Shown here: positions 1 to 10,916 of the stretch, piece after piece
Position numbering within the stretch: position 1 is the stretch's first letter
Layout of the letters: each line of letters starts with the position of its first letter
Assembly: GCA_963805255.1 (NCBI GenBank)
Contig: CAWDTK010000011.1
Span: forward strand, 620,001-684,000
Reading direction: 5' to 3'
DNA length: 64,000 bases
Source: Bog-532 sp963805255
GTDB lineage: Bacteria > Actinomycetota > Actinomycetes > Streptosporangiales > Streptosporangiaceae
Notes under the pieces: generated by a model
What the model saw: the letters and a program-made list of their open reading frames with translations, nothing else
Database searches by the model: none
Told to the model about the DNA's origin: nothing
Made by a program: the position numbers and the translations under genes

Positions 1-987
<987 letters not shown>

Positions 988-1606
988 CTCGTCGCCCCCT
1001 CACCGAGCGGCCGGCGAGGCAACCAAAAATCTTGCTCGTCTCTTCGCATGCTAGCCCGCGCGCCAGCCGACGTTGCGCCTGCGGATGTCGCACAAGTAAA
1101 ACGTTCCCCGTCGGCAGCGGTGTTCACCCCGTCCAGCCTGGGGCAACGGGGCAAGTGTTCACAGCTACGCCGGGAGCGAACGCGCGGCGGCCCGGCGAAC
1201 GCGCGGACCAGCGAAGGTGGATGACGGCGAGCCCACCATGGACGGCTTTCCCGAGCAGTGATGACGTCCGCTCGGACGTGAATCCGCTCGCTCATAAGCT
1301 CCCGGCAGTCACTTACGCAGTCACTTAGATGGCGAGCGGCGAGCGAGCGCAAGGTCCGGACCGGCCTGCCGCGCTACCAGTTGAGGGTATCCCCCGAATC
1401 GGGCACAAGATCCCGGACGCCGACAGCACCCGAAGCGGGCCGGCGAGGCGCACCGCCGCGACTGCGGATCACAGAGTCACGGCACCACGACCCGCAATCG
1501 GCCTGAGCTGACAGGAGTCGGGCAACCGGCAAACGCCCGGCGACGGCCGGACTCGCCGGGCCGGGCAACTGCTGTCTCACGTGACGACTTGGCTGCTCGT
1601 AATCGC
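988..1606. other. Intergenic region upstream of clpC
   Basis: No gene with recognisable protein features is seen here. It must hold the clpC promoter. A 12-bp direct repeat GCGAACGCGCGG occurs at 1176-1187 and 1195-1206. It resembles one half of the ClgR operator of actinobacterial clp genes, but the opposing half-site is missing, so I do not call an operator. Confidence 0.4.
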
Positions 1607-2375
1607 TTAAGGCCGGGCTGCCGCCGCGGACGCGGCGCCTGGGCGGGCTGGCCTGCCGGCGGTGTTGAGGTAGCGCAGGGCCTGGGCGTAGGACCCCGCA
1701 AGGCTGCTCTGACAGTACGGCACCCCTCGCAGCCGGCAGAACGCCTCGATCAGGGCCTGCGAGCGGCGCAGGTTGGGCCGCGGCATGGAGGGGAACAGGT
1801 GGTGCTCGATCTGGTAGTTCAGGCCGCCGAGCGCGAAGTCCGTCAGCCGACCGCCGCGCACATTGCGGGAAGTCAGCGCCTGCCGGCGCAGGAAATCGCT
1901 GCGATCGGCGGCGTCCAGGATCGGCATGCCCTTGTGGTTGGGGGCGAACGAGCTCCCCAGGTACAGGCCGAACAGGCCCTGCTGCACGATGATGAACACC
2001 ACGGCCTTGACGGGTGAGAGCACCAGGAACACCGCCGTGAGGTAGCCCGCGGCATGGACGGTGATCAGCACCCGCTCCCAGGACCGGCGGCGGGCGGCCC
2101 GGCGTGTTAGTGCCCGGACGCTGGCGACGTGCAGGTTGACCGCTTCGCCGAGCAGCAGCGGGAAGAACAGGTACGCCTGGTAGCGGAACACCAGCCGGGC
2201 CAGGCCCCGGCTGGCCCCCGCCTGGGCGGAGCTGAAGGCCAGCGCCCCGACCGCGATGTCGGGGTCTGCGTCTTCGGTGTTGGGGTGCGCGTGGTGGCGG
2301 TTGTGCTTGTCGACCCACCAGCAGTAGCTCAGCCCGATGCCCAGATTGCCCAGCAGGATGCCGGTGACGTAGCTA
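1607..2375 (-). pseudogene. Fatty acid desaturase, C-terminal part only
   Basis: The reading frame gives the C-terminal two thirds of a membrane fatty acid desaturase, a di-iron enzyme that puts double bonds into acyl chains. Two of the three histidine boxes are present: HNRHHAHPN and QIEHH within NYQIEHHLFPSM. Hydrophobic stretches around VFRYQAYLFFPLL and AVFLVLSPVKAVVF fit membrane helices. The N-terminal part with the first box (HDxxH) is absent, because the reading runs into an IS630 element at 2376. The missing part is not on the other side of that element, so the loss is a deletion, not simple interruption. The frame stays open into the insertion sequence, giving a meaningless chimeric ORF. 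Confidence 0.85.
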
Positions 2376-3579
2376 CAGAGACTGAATAGCTGGGGTCTGT
2401 GAGTCTGGCCTAATCTGATGATGTTCGGCGTGTCGGCGTGATCCTGGCTGGCGGAAGTTCTATGCCGGGAACTATGAGGTATCCGGATAGTGGCGGTCTG
2501 TCCGCTGAGGGACGGGCCCGCCGTGAGGTAGTGCGGCTGCAGGCCGCGCAGTTGTTCGCGCAGGATGCCAGCCCGGTGCAGGTGGCGCACCGGCTGCGGG
2601 TCAGTACCAAATCGGCCTGCCAGTGGCGGCGGCGCTGGCGGGCGGGGGGCCAGGCCGCGCTGGTGTCGGCCGGGCCCGGTGGCTGCCGGTGCCGGCTGAC
2701 CGGCACCCAGCTGGCGAGGCTGCGGGCAGCGCTGGAGCAGGGCTCCGCCGCCTGGGGCTGGATCGAGGATCAGCGGTGGACCCTGCCCCGGGTCACCACG
2801 CTGATCGGGAGGCTGTGCCACGTCCGCTACACCCCGCGCGGCACCTCCTATTTACTGCACCGGATGGGCTTCACCCCGCAGGTGCCCGTCCACCGGGCGA
2901 TAGAGCGTGATGAGGCGGCGATCGCCGCGTGGCGGGCCCAGACGTGGGCCAAGGTACGAGGCTAGCGGCGGCGACCGGGGCGTTCATCTGCTTCGAGGAC
3001 GAAGCGGGCCAGAACCTGCGGCCACCCAAGGCCCGGACCTGGGCTCCCCGCGGCCGCACCCCCGTGGTCAGGGTGTCCGGCAAGGGATCCGGGCGCGTGC
3101 CGGTCGCGGGGCTGGTCTGCCTCAAGGCTGAGGCGCGGGGCCGCTTGTTCTACCGGGTGCGGGTGCACCGGGGACGCAAGGGCGAGCGCCGCAGCATGTC
3201 CGAAGCCGATTACGCCGGCCTGATCACCGCCGCGCACCAGCAGCTGCATGCCCCGGTCATCCTGATCTGGGACAACCTCAACACCCACATCAGTGCGGTG
3301 ATGCGCACGTTCACCGGTGCGCATCCGGACTGGCTGACCGTCATCCAGCTGCCCTCCTACGCGCCGGACCTAAACCCCGCCGAGGGTGTCTGGGCGAACA
3401 TGAAAAACGGCCTGGGCAACCTCGCCGCCCCCACTGTCAGCGACCTGGCCGCCATCGTCAAGAACCGGCTCAAGAGAATCCAGTACCGGCCCGAGCTCAT
3501 CAGCGGATTCCTCGCCCAGACCGGACTCACCCTCGAACCCGAACCGCCATAGCCTCAGACCCTGGCCTTTCAGCCTCTG
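2376..3579 (+). mobile_element. IS630-family insertion sequence, TA target
   Basis: Imperfect terminal inverted repeats start CAGAGACTGAATAG on the left and CAGAGGCTGAAAGG on the right. Both lead into a GGTCTG motif. The element is flanked by TA dinucleotides (2374-2375 and 3580-3581), the target duplication expected of the IS630/Tc1-mariner group. It sits between the DUF302 stop codon and the desaturase remnant. Removing it gives back a TAG stop for the DUF302 gene. Confidence 0.88.
2474..3552 (+). pseudogene. IS630-family transposase, frameshifted
   Basis: The N-terminal frame (from ATG 2474, MRYPDSGG) gives an HTH domain with VQVAHRLRVSTKSACQWRRRW and ends at 2965. The DDE catalytic domain continues in the -1 frame from about 2955 to 3552. 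Its acidic motifs are FEDEAGQ, LIWDNLNTH and LNPAEGVWANMK, covering all three catalytic positions. The frames overlap at AAGGTACGAGGCTAG. Some IS630 members use programmed -1 frameshifting, but no A-rich slippery run is seen, so a 1-nt loss is as likely. The product would be about 360 residues, normal for the family. Confidence 0.85.
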
Positions 3580-3983
3580 TAGGAAGCGACTAGTGCATCG
3601 GTGAGAGCGTTGATTCCAGACAGGTTGGCGGCCAGGTCCGCGGTGAGGTGGTGGCTCGCAGCCAAGGCGGCGGGTGCGTAGTAAGAGACCTTGGTCTGGT
3701 CGCTGTCGTCCCAGATCAGCACCTTGAGGGGCAAGTCAAGCGCGGACAAGGGCGAGGCGGCCATCACCGGCGTGCCCGCCTTCGGGCTGCCGAAGATGAC
3801 CAGCGTGGTTTCCCGCAACGTGAGCCCGACCTGCCGGGCCTCGGCCGCCTGGTCGATCACGGCGAACAGCTTCATCCCTTTCGCGCTGATCATGGCGGCG
3901 AGCCTGGCCGTAGTATCCCGCACCGACTGATGGCTGAGCTTGGTCACGACATCAGCCTCGGTAGGACTCCGGTCATCAGTCAT
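3570..3983 (-). CDS. DUF302 domain protein
   Basis: A 137-residue soluble protein with the DUF302 pattern: a central KLFAVIDQAAEARQVG stretch, then LVIFGSPKAGTPVM and LPLKVLIWDD. DUF302 proteins are small alpha/beta proteins of unsettled function. The final codons (Arg-Gly-stop) come from the IS630 end at 3579. Without the insertion the gene would end ...ALVAS-stop at the TA target, so the IS adds two residues. The ATG at 3983 follows an AGAGGAGTGATTCGCC leader with a good ribosome site. The SDR gene just upstream on the same strand ends at 4003, 19 bp away, so the two may be co-transcribed. Confidence 0.85.
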   Translation of the reverse strand: MTDDRSPTEADVVTKLSHQSVRDTTARLAAMISAKGMKLFAVIDQAAEARQVGLTLRETTLVIFGSPKAGTPVMAASPLSALDLPLKVLIWDDSDQTKVSYYAPAALAASHHLTADLAANLSGINALTDALVASYRG

Positions 3984-4002
3984 GGCGAATCACTCCTCTG
4001 AG

Positions 4003-4751
4003 CTAGCTAGTGACCTTGCCCGTGCCGTGCACCAGAGCGTCCCAGAACTCCTGGACGGGCGGGTAGATCAGCTCGTGATCCCGCGGCAGTGATGCCTTGA
4101 CGAACCGGCTCCGCTCGTCGGCGAGCACCTCGACCTGGTCCGATTCGACGGCGTCGAAGGCCTGCTGGGCGACCGATTCTGGGCTGATCTTGGGCGCGTC
4201 GATCCCCGCAGCCATGTCTGTGTCGATGAAGGCCGCGTGTACCGCGACCACCAAGGTGCCCTGATGGTGCAGCTCGGTGCGGATACCGTTGGTCAGCGAC
4301 CAGGCCGCCGCCTTCGAGGCTCCATAGGAGGCATCGAGCGGGTTGGTGTAGAAGCTGGAAACCGAGAGCATGTTCACCACGGCGCCGCCGCCTCTGGCCG
4401 CGAGGACTGGCGCGAAGGCCCGGCACATACTCAACGTGCCGAAGTAGTTGGTCTCCATCTCCATCCGGGCAGCATCCACGGTCGGCGCGCCGATAAAGGT
4501 GCTGGCCTTCATCACCCCGGCGTTGTTCACCAGCAGGCTGACGTCTGCGCACTGCTGTGCGACCTGGGCGACCCGCTGCGGATCGGTGATGTCGAGGGCA
4601 ATGGGCGTCACGCCGGGCTCGGTGACGGCGGCTGGATCACGGGCGGTTCCGTAGACCTTGGCCGCACCCGGGCTACCAGCTCCCGGGCGAACACCCGGCC
4701 AAGTCCGCGGTTGGTGCCGGTGACCAGGGCAACTGATCCGGCGATCTTCAT
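4003..4751 (-). pseudogene. Short-chain dehydrogenase/reductase, one frameshift
   Basis: A classical SDR of about 249 residues. It starts MKIAGSVALVTGTNRGLG (TGxxxGxG cofactor motif), with NNAG in LLVNNAGVM and the catalytic Ser and YxxxK in MLSVSSFYTNPLDASYGASKAA. A strong AGGAGGG site precedes the ATG at 4751. One base is missing in a C/G run near 4666 (GCCCGGGTGCGG where GCCCGGGGTGCGG is expected). This breaks the frame between ELVAR and the AKVYGTARDP-like segment. The downstream frame could be translated only from an internal start lacking the NAD(P) loop. A sequencing error in a homopolymer is a real alternative to decay. The substrate cannot be told. Confidence 0.85.
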
Positions 4752-4824
4752 GGCTCTCCCTCCTGGCTAGTCACTCACGGATAGTCTGCCTGGCAGCTCA
4801 GAGCGCATGGAAGCCCAATCGGCA
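4752..4824. other. Short spacer before tRNA-Gly scar
   Basis: No gene. It contains a sequence ATCGGC that could pair with GCCGAT across the tRNA anticodon-like loop. This probably replaced the 5' half of the tRNA. Confidence 0.3.
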
Positions 4825-4870
4825 CAGATTCCCAAGCCGATAGTGCGGGTTCGATTCCCGTCACCCGCTC
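4825..4870 (+). other. tRNA-Gly(CCC) 3'-half, attachment-site scar
   Basis: From the anticodon arm (CAGATTCCCAAG) through the T-arm (GCGGGTTCGATTCCCGT) to the acceptor strand CACCCGC this matches a bacterial tRNA-Gly(CCC) gene. The 5' half is not present: the expected GCGGGTG acceptor strand is missing upstream. A 3' half that begins at the anticodon arm is what a tyrosine-integrase element leaves when it integrates in a tRNA gene. Two 12-bp direct repeats ACCGACAGAACT follow at 4879-4890 and 4902-4913. They could be integrase arm sites. Not expected to make a working tRNA. Confidence 0.65.
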
Positions 4871-4934
4871 TACGGGTTACCGACAGAACTGCCGGTCTCA
4901 TACCGACAGAACTCTTGGCGGTGACCTGTTTTTT

Positions 4935-7015
4935 TAGCGCGGATTTCCGTGCAGGACGTCCGGCACAACTGAGGTTATCTAGGACATGCCACTGACCAGC
5001 ATGAACGCCTGGCAGCGCATGGCCGTACAGAGTACTTCCGGGAGCTATCCGGCTGCCGTATCACATGTATGCGATTCGTTATCTATTTGAGATGATGCGG
5101 GAAATTATGCCTGATGTCCGGTTCGCGGCCGGACCGGGTGCAGCATACGGGCATGTATAGGCACGAAGCGGGCACCCGCGGGAATTGCCGCGATCGGGTG
5201 TAGACCTGGTAAATATGCTGTATGGCAGCCAGATCGGCACAACAGGAGGCGGGGTGGTTCATCTCCCCGGGGCAGGTGAACCACAGGCGGTACGAGGCGC
5301 TGCGCGCCTTCTTCACCGAGGGCCTGACCTATGAGCAGGCCGGGGCGCGGTTCGGCTACACCCGGTGGGCGATGATCGACCTGGTCCGCCAGCACCGGGC
5401 GGGGAAGCTGGAGCTGTTCGCCCCGCCGGGGAAGCCCGGCCCGCCGCCCGGCGTGGCGCCGGCCAAGGACCGCGCGCGCGGCCGGGTGATCGAGCTGCGC
5501 CGGCAGGGCCTGCCGGCCTATGAGATCTCCCGGCGGCTAGCTGCCGAGGGCACCCCGCTCAACCGGACGTCCGTGGGGGAGGTCCTGGCCGAGGAGGGGT
5601 TCGGGCGGCTGCTGCGCCACCCCGAGCCGGAGGCCAGCAGCAACCCTGCGACGGCGGGCCGGGACACGAACCTGCCCGCGGCGAAAGTCCTGGACTTCGC
5701 TACGTGGCCGGAGCGGCTAGAGACCACGAAGGCGGGGCTGCTGCTGGCCGTCCCCGACCTGGTGTCCCTGGACCTGCCCGCCCTGGTCAGCGCGGCGGGC
5801 TACCCCGGCACCCGGGTCATCCCCGGGATCAGCTGGCTGCTGTCCCTGCTGGCGCTCAAGCTCACCCGTACCCGGCGGGTCTCCCACGTCGATGACCTGC
5901 TGGCCGACCCCGCCGCAGGGCTGCTCGCCGGGATGGCGGCGCTGCCGAAGAAGACCGTGCTCACCGATTACTCTTACCGGCTGTCGCATGATCACCAGCA
6001 GCGGTTCCTGGCCGCCCTGGACAAGAAGATGATCGCCGGCGGGCTGGCCAGCGCGGACGAGGCAGTCTTCGACCTGGATTTCCACGCTGTCATGCACTGG
6101 GGCCGCGACCCGGTGCTGGAAAAGCACTACGTCCCCACGCGGTCCCAGCGCGCCCGGTCCGTGCTGACCTTCTTCGCCCAGGACACCGGCACGCACAACC
6201 TCGTCTACGGCAACGCCGACATCTCCAAGGCCACCCAGGCGCGGGAGGTCATCGCGTTCTGCGACCACTGGAAGCGGGCCAGCGGCGCCGACCCGAAGAT
6301 GCTGATCATGGACCAGAAGGTCACCACCCAGGACGTCCTCGGCGAGCTTGACCAGCGCCGCGTCAAGTTCGCCACCTTGCGCATGCGGTCCCGCTCGCTC
6401 ATGAAGCACATCGGCAGCCTGGCCCCGGCAGACTTCACGACGATCACCCTGGACCGGCCCGGCCCGCACAACAAGCCCAGGGTCCACGAGGACCCCGCCG
6501 TCAGGCTGACCAGCTACCCCGGCACCGTCCGGCAGCTGATCGTCACCGGGCTGGGCCGCGAGCAGCCCACCGTGATCATCACCAACGACACCGGCATCAC
6601 GACCAGGTCGCTCGTCGCCCAGTACGCCCGGCGGATGACCATCGAGCAGCGGCTCGCCGAGATCATCCGCGCGTTCTGCGCCGACGCCCTGTCTTCCACC
6701 GTCAACCTGAACGTCGACCTCGACGTCATGCTCGCCGTCCTCGCCCAGGCCCTCACCGCCGCGCTCCGCGCCCGGCTGCCCGGCTACGCCACCGCCACCC
6801 CCGACACCATCCAGCGGCGCTTCCTGGAAACCCCCGGCCAGATCATCACCACCCCCGACACGGTCACCGTCCGGCTCGAACGCCGCACCTTCTCACCCGT
6901 CCTCCGCACGGCGGACCTGCCACCCACCACACCCGTCCCGTGGTGGGGCGGACGCCCCATCCGCTACGAGATCACCTGACCTTGCGCCGAACCTCCTGCA
7001 CGGAAATGCGCGTTA
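4935..7015 (+). mobile_element. IS4-superfamily-like insertion sequence
   Basis: About 30-bp imperfect terminal inverted repeats share the core ATTTCCGTGCAGGA (left 4943-4956; complement on the right at 6993-7006). They enclose a single transposase gene. Flanks give no clear target duplication. The right end is only 17 bp from the next element at 7033. Confidence 0.8.
5222..6979 (+). CDS. Transposase, IS4-like with N-terminal HTH
   Basis: An intact 585-residue transposase. Residues 20-130 hold two helix-turn-helix-like regions (TYEQAGARFGYTRWAMIDLV and LPAYEISRRLAAEG). The DDE core shows FDLDFHAVMHWG near residue 285, LIMDQKVTTQDV near 362 and YARRMTIEQRLAEI near 470. The last has the Y-x2-R-x3-E spacing of IS4-type transposases. 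It would cut and rejoin the element ends. The ATG at 5222 follows a GC-rich leader of about 290 bp inside the element. The exact IS4 subgroup is not recognised. Confidence 0.8.
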   Translation: MAARSAQQEAGWFISPGQVNHRRYEALRAFFTEGLTYEQAGARFGYTRWAMIDLVRQHRAGKLELFAPPGKPGPPPGVAPAKDRARGRVIELRRQGLPAYEISRRLAAEGTPLNRTSVGEVLAEEGFGRLLRHPEPEASSNPATAGRDTNLPAAKVLDFATWPERLETTKAGLLLAVPDLVSLDLPALVSAAGYPGTRVIPGISWLLSLLALKLTRTRRVSHVDDLLADPAAGLLAGMAALPKKTVLTDYSYRLSHDHQQRFLAALDKKMIAGGLASADEAVFDLDFHAVMHWGRDPVLEKHYVPTRSQRARSVLTFFAQDTGTHNLVYGNADISKATQAREVIAFCDHWKRASGADPKMLIMDQKVTTQDVLGELDQRRVKFATLRMRSRSLMKHIGSLAPADFTTITLDRPGPHNKPRVHEDPAVRLTSYPGTVRQLIVTGLGREQPTVIITNDTGITTRSLVAQYARRMTIEQRLAEIIRAFCADALSSTVNLNVDLDVMLAVLAQALTAALRARLPGYATATPDTIQRRFLETPGQIITTPDTVTVRLERRTFSPVLRTADLPPTTPVPWWGGRPIRYEIT

Positions 7016-7285
7016 GGATGGCGCCGGGGTTTCAGATCTCCGGCAGTCGTTGATTTAGATCCTGTGCCTGACCTGCGGGTTCGCCGCTACGCGATCGATG
7101 TCGAGATCTCGGCAATCCAGCACGCGCGCAATCGGTATCCCGCCTGGTCCGGCTCGCCGGTGCCGGAACGGCTTGCAGATGGCCGGCGCGGCCGTCTGGA
7201 AATACACTGTGAGCTGGGAAAACTGTCACCCTAATTAGGTCGGAAAGTAAGCTTATTGTGATCTTCGAAGGGTTGACTGGCGTGC

Positions 7286-9504
7286 ATGGACGCCCCGCAG
7301 CTCCCCGGCATGCCGAACCCCTGGCCGCTGCGGGTCACCCGCGCCGGCGACGGCCGCGTCGTCGCGGTGCACGCCGGCCCGATGCTGCTGACCGCCTTCA
7401 GCACCGGCGACCTGGAGATGCGGGACCTGGCCATCTGCTCACTGACCGAGGGCAGCCGCTTCCAGGGCAAGACCGTCGCCGCCGCGTTCGGCCTGCAGCC
7501 CTCCCAGGTGTCGCGGATCCGCTCCCGCTACCGGCAGCACGGCGCCAGGGGACTGGTCCACCAGATGGGCCGCCCCCGATCCTCAGCCCCGCCCGGCTGC
7601 GGCGGGCCCGTACCTGGGCCGGGCAGGGCCTCACCCACGCCGAGATCGGCCGCAGGCTGGGCGTGTCCCGGTCCCGCATCACCGAGCTGATCAAGCAGCA
7701 CGGCACGCTGCCCGCCCCCGGCCCCCTGTTCGAGGACGCCGGTGACACCGATGACACCGATGCCGCCGGCGGGACCGCCGGCCAGCGGGCCTGCGGGGAT
7801 GCCGGGACCGGGCAGGAAACACGCGCAAGCCGCGATGGCCGGACCGCCGGCGCTGAGGGCGACACCGAAGGGGATGACGCGACCTGGCGGGTGGCGAGGA
7901 GGATCGAGACCGGGACCGTTGCCTGCCGGTATGCGGGCGCGATGCTGGTGCACGCCTTCACCGACCGGATCGGCGCGCGGGACCTGCTGAGCGCCGGGAC
8001 CGGCACCTCAGCTGCGGGCGCCGGCGCGCCGGCGGATGACCTGGGCATCCTGGTGTGCACCCAGATGTCGTTTACCCTCGGTGCGCTGACGATCGAGCAG
8101 ACCAAGCACCTGGCCGCCGCCGACGCCGGGGCACTGGCCGGGCTGACGTCCCTGCCGTCGCTGCGGACCTGGCGGCAGCGCCTGGGCGAGCTCGCTGACA
8201 CCTGCGACCCGCTGGCGCTGCAGCGCCGGCTGGCCAGCCAGATGCTCGCGATCGAGCCCGCCGAGTCGCAGGCCTGCCTGGCCGATGACCACCTGGCCGA
8301 GTACACCGGTCACCAGGCGGTCGCGCTCGGCCGCAACCCGCGCCGCGGCAAGCCCACCAAGGGACACGACGACACCTACATCTGCGACCTGGCCGGGCGG
8401 GCGATCGCGTTCACCACCGGGGAACCCTCCGCGCTGTGCACCACCCTGCCCGGCGCGCTCGCGGCGCTGACCGGCGCCCTGCCCGGGCGCGACCAGCCCG
8501 GCCGGGACACCAGGCCGCTGATCGTGTTCGACCGGGGGGCCGCGTTCCCCTCCACTTTCACCGCGGTGGACGCGGCCGGGTATGACTGGCTGACCTGGCG
8601 GCGCGCCCCCCTGGCGGCCACCACGCTGCTCCCCATCGCGCAGACGATCACCCTGCGCGGCGGCCGCGTGCGGCAGGTGGCCTGGACCGACGAGCAGGTC
8701 ACCCTGAAGGACTACGGCAAGCCGGTCCGGCAGCTGACCCTGTTCGAGCACGGGAAGATGGCCGCCCAGGCGATCAGCGGCCGGCTCGGCGCGTGCCCGG
8801 CCGAGCTGGCCGGGTGGCTACGCGGCCGGTGGGCCGAGGAGAACATGTTCAAGTACGACATGGCCAATTACGGTCTCGACATGCTCGCCGACTACCTCGC
8901 CGACGAGGTGACCAACACCAAGCTGAAAGCCAACCCGGCCTGCACCACCGCCAAGAAGGCCGAAGCCGCAGCGAACACCGCGCTGGCCAAGGCCGAGGTC
9001 GCGCTGGCGAAACTGCTGGCCGACCCCGCCATCCCGGCCACGACCAAGAACGGCGAGCTGATCCCCCGCGCCCAGCAGAAGATCGAAGCATGCCAGCAGG
9101 CGCTGCAGGAAGCCGACACCGAGCGCAAGAAGCACCCCGCGAAACTACCGGCCAGCGAGATCGACCCGGCCGCGACCCGGGCGATCCTGCACATCAGAAG
9201 GCGCTGCCTGCAACTGGTCCTGCGCCTGCTGGCCGCCAACGCCGAGCACTACCTCGCCCGCCACCTCAACGCCTACCTGGACGACGAAGACGAGTACCGG
9301 GCCATCACCCGAGAAACGATCATCCGCGGGCTCGCCGGCACCATCACCTACACGCCCAAGAGCATCACCGTCACGCTCGACCGGCCTGGCCAGGGTCGCG
9401 TCGCCCGCGCCCTCACCCTGCTCCTCGCCGAGATCAACACCCGCCCGCCGAAGCTACCGGGCGACGGCCGGCCCATCACCTACACCCTCCGGCAGCCACA
9501 GTAG
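7286..9504 (+). pseudogene. Large HTH-DDE transposase, one frameshift
   Basis: The true N-terminus starts at ATG 7286 (MDAPQLPGMPNPW). It has a small beta-rich domain and an HTH (VAAAFGLQPSQVSRIRSRY) near residues 70-90. Near 7576 a C-run is one base short, and the rest of the protein (second HTH AEIGRRLGVSRSRITELI, linker, DDE core) continues in the -1 frame to 9504. Core motifs are LADDHLAEYTG, IVFDRGAAF and RWAEENMFKYDMANYG, in the order of the related proteins at 38737 and 62167. The original TAA stop was replaced by a TAG formed at the IS256 junction, so no residue was lost at the C-terminus. A homopolymer read error could explain the frameshift. Confidence 0.75.
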
Positions 9505-10872
9505 GGACTGTAACTTCAACGGTGTAACTCCTGAGACGGAAGGAGACACCAGTGACTGACGTGACACAGGACCAGGACCAGGCCGAGACGGAGCTCCCGG
9601 CGGCCGATGAGCAGGTCCTGCGCGAGCTTACCGAGCGGGCCCGCACCGGCGGGCTGAAGCTGACCGGCCAGGGCGGCCTGCTGGGCCGCCTGACCAAGAT
9701 GGTGGTCGAAGGCGCCCTGGAAGGCGAGCTGGACGACCATCTCGGCTACGGCAAGCACGATCCGGAAGGCCGCGACGGCGCTAATTCCCGTAATGGCCAC
9801 CGGGCCAAGACGGTGCTCACCGACACCGGGCCAGTGGAGATTACCGTGCCGCGGGACCGCGAATCCAGCTTCGAGCCGAAAATCGTCGCCAAAAGGCAGC
9901 GGCGGCTGACCGGAGTCGATGAGATAGTCATTTCCCTGTCGGCGAAAGGGCTGACCCACGGGGAGATCGCCGCGCACCTGGCCGAGGTGTACGGCGCCGA
10001 GGTCTCCAAGCAGACCATTACCACGATCACCGACCGGGTCATGGAAGGCCTGGCCGACTGGCAGAGCCGGCCCCTGGACGCGATGTACGCGGTGGTCTTC
10101 ATCGACGCCATTAACGTGAAGATCCGGGAGGGCCAGGTCGCCAACCGGCCCATCTACCTGGCGCTGGGCGTCACGGTGGACGGCGAGCGGGACGTGCTGG
10201 GCCTGTGGGCCGGGGAGCACGGCGACGGGGAAGGCCAGGTACTGGCTGCGGGTCTGCTCCGAAATCAAGAACCGCGGCACCCGGGACGTGCTGATGGTGG
10301 TCTGCGACGGGCTGAAAGGACTGCCGGACGCGGTCAATGCCGTGTGGGAAAAGACCATCGTGCAAACATGCATTGTCCATCTGCTGCGCAATTCATTCAA
10401 GTACGCATCGAAAAGGGACTGGGCGCAGATCGCGAAGGATCTCAAGCCGGTGTACACCGCCGCGTCCGAATCCGAGGCGCTGGACCGGTTCGCCGAGTTC
10501 TCCGGTAAATGGGAGAAACGCTACCCGGCTATTATACGGCTGTGGGAGAATGCGTGGGCGGAGTTCGTGCCGTTCCTGCGGTTCGACCGGGAAATCAGGA
10601 CCGTCATCTGCACCACAAATGCGATCGAGTCGATCAATGCCCGGCTGCGGCGGGCGGTGAACGCCCGCGGCCACTTCCCGACCGAGCAGGCCGCCCTGAA
10701 GTGCCTGTACCTGGCGATCATGAGCCTGGACCCGACCGGGAAGGGCCGCAAGCGCTGGACCAACCGGTGGAAGGCCGCCCTGAACGCCTTCGACATCACC
10801 TTCGACGGCCGCCTCAGCGCGGGACGCAAGTAACAACAGAGAAAGAAGTTACACCGTTAGCTTGACAGCCCC
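9504..10872 (+). mobile_element. IS256-family insertion sequence with 8-bp target duplication
   Basis: Ends start GGGACTGTAACTTCAACGG and, on the complement of the right side, GGGGCTGTCAAGCTAACGG. The 8-bp direct repeat CCACAGTA flanks it exactly (9496-9503 and 10873-10880), as expected for IS256. The insertion fell in the stop codon of the large HTH-DDE transposase. Confidence 0.93.
9552..10833 (+). pseudogene. IS256 (mutator-type) transposase, frameshifted
   Basis: Mutator-type DDE transposase of about 420 residues in two frames (9552-about 10240 and about 10240-10833). The first frame carries VVFIDAINVKIREGQ, the second LMVVCDGLKGLPDAV and AIESINARLRRAV with the glutamate. The break lies at GAAGGCCAGGTACTGG, where the family reads EGARYWL. 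Two bases appear to be missing. The 9552 start has an upstream GGAAGGAG site. All catalytic positions survive, so only the frameshift disables it. Confidence 0.88.
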
Positions 10873-10916
10873 CCACAGTAATTGCGCTTTCACGATCACC
10901 GACTGCCGGAGATCTG

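Larger units (their letters stand above)
7033..10916 (+). mobile_element. Large HTH-DDE element with CAGATCTCC ends, carrying an IS256 copy
   Basis: Terminal inverted repeats CAGATCTCCGGCAGTC (left 7033-7048; complement at 10901-10916) bound a transposase gene and a nested IS256 (9504-10872). Without IS256 and its duplicated 8 bp the element is about 2.5 kb. The same CAGATCTCCGGCA end is found on the element at 38641-41089. Flanking 5-mers GGTTT (left) and GGTCT (right) are a near match to the 5-bp duplication seen there. Confidence 0.82.

Noticed and set aside
1176..1206. ClgR operator upstream of clpC
   Set aside because: The repeats are direct, not inverted, and the GTTCGC half-site in the right spacing is missing.
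2929..2965. Programmed -1 frameshift for the IS630 transposase
   Set aside because: No slippery A-run or stem-loop is apparent, so I record it as a frameshift of unknown nature, not a regulated one.
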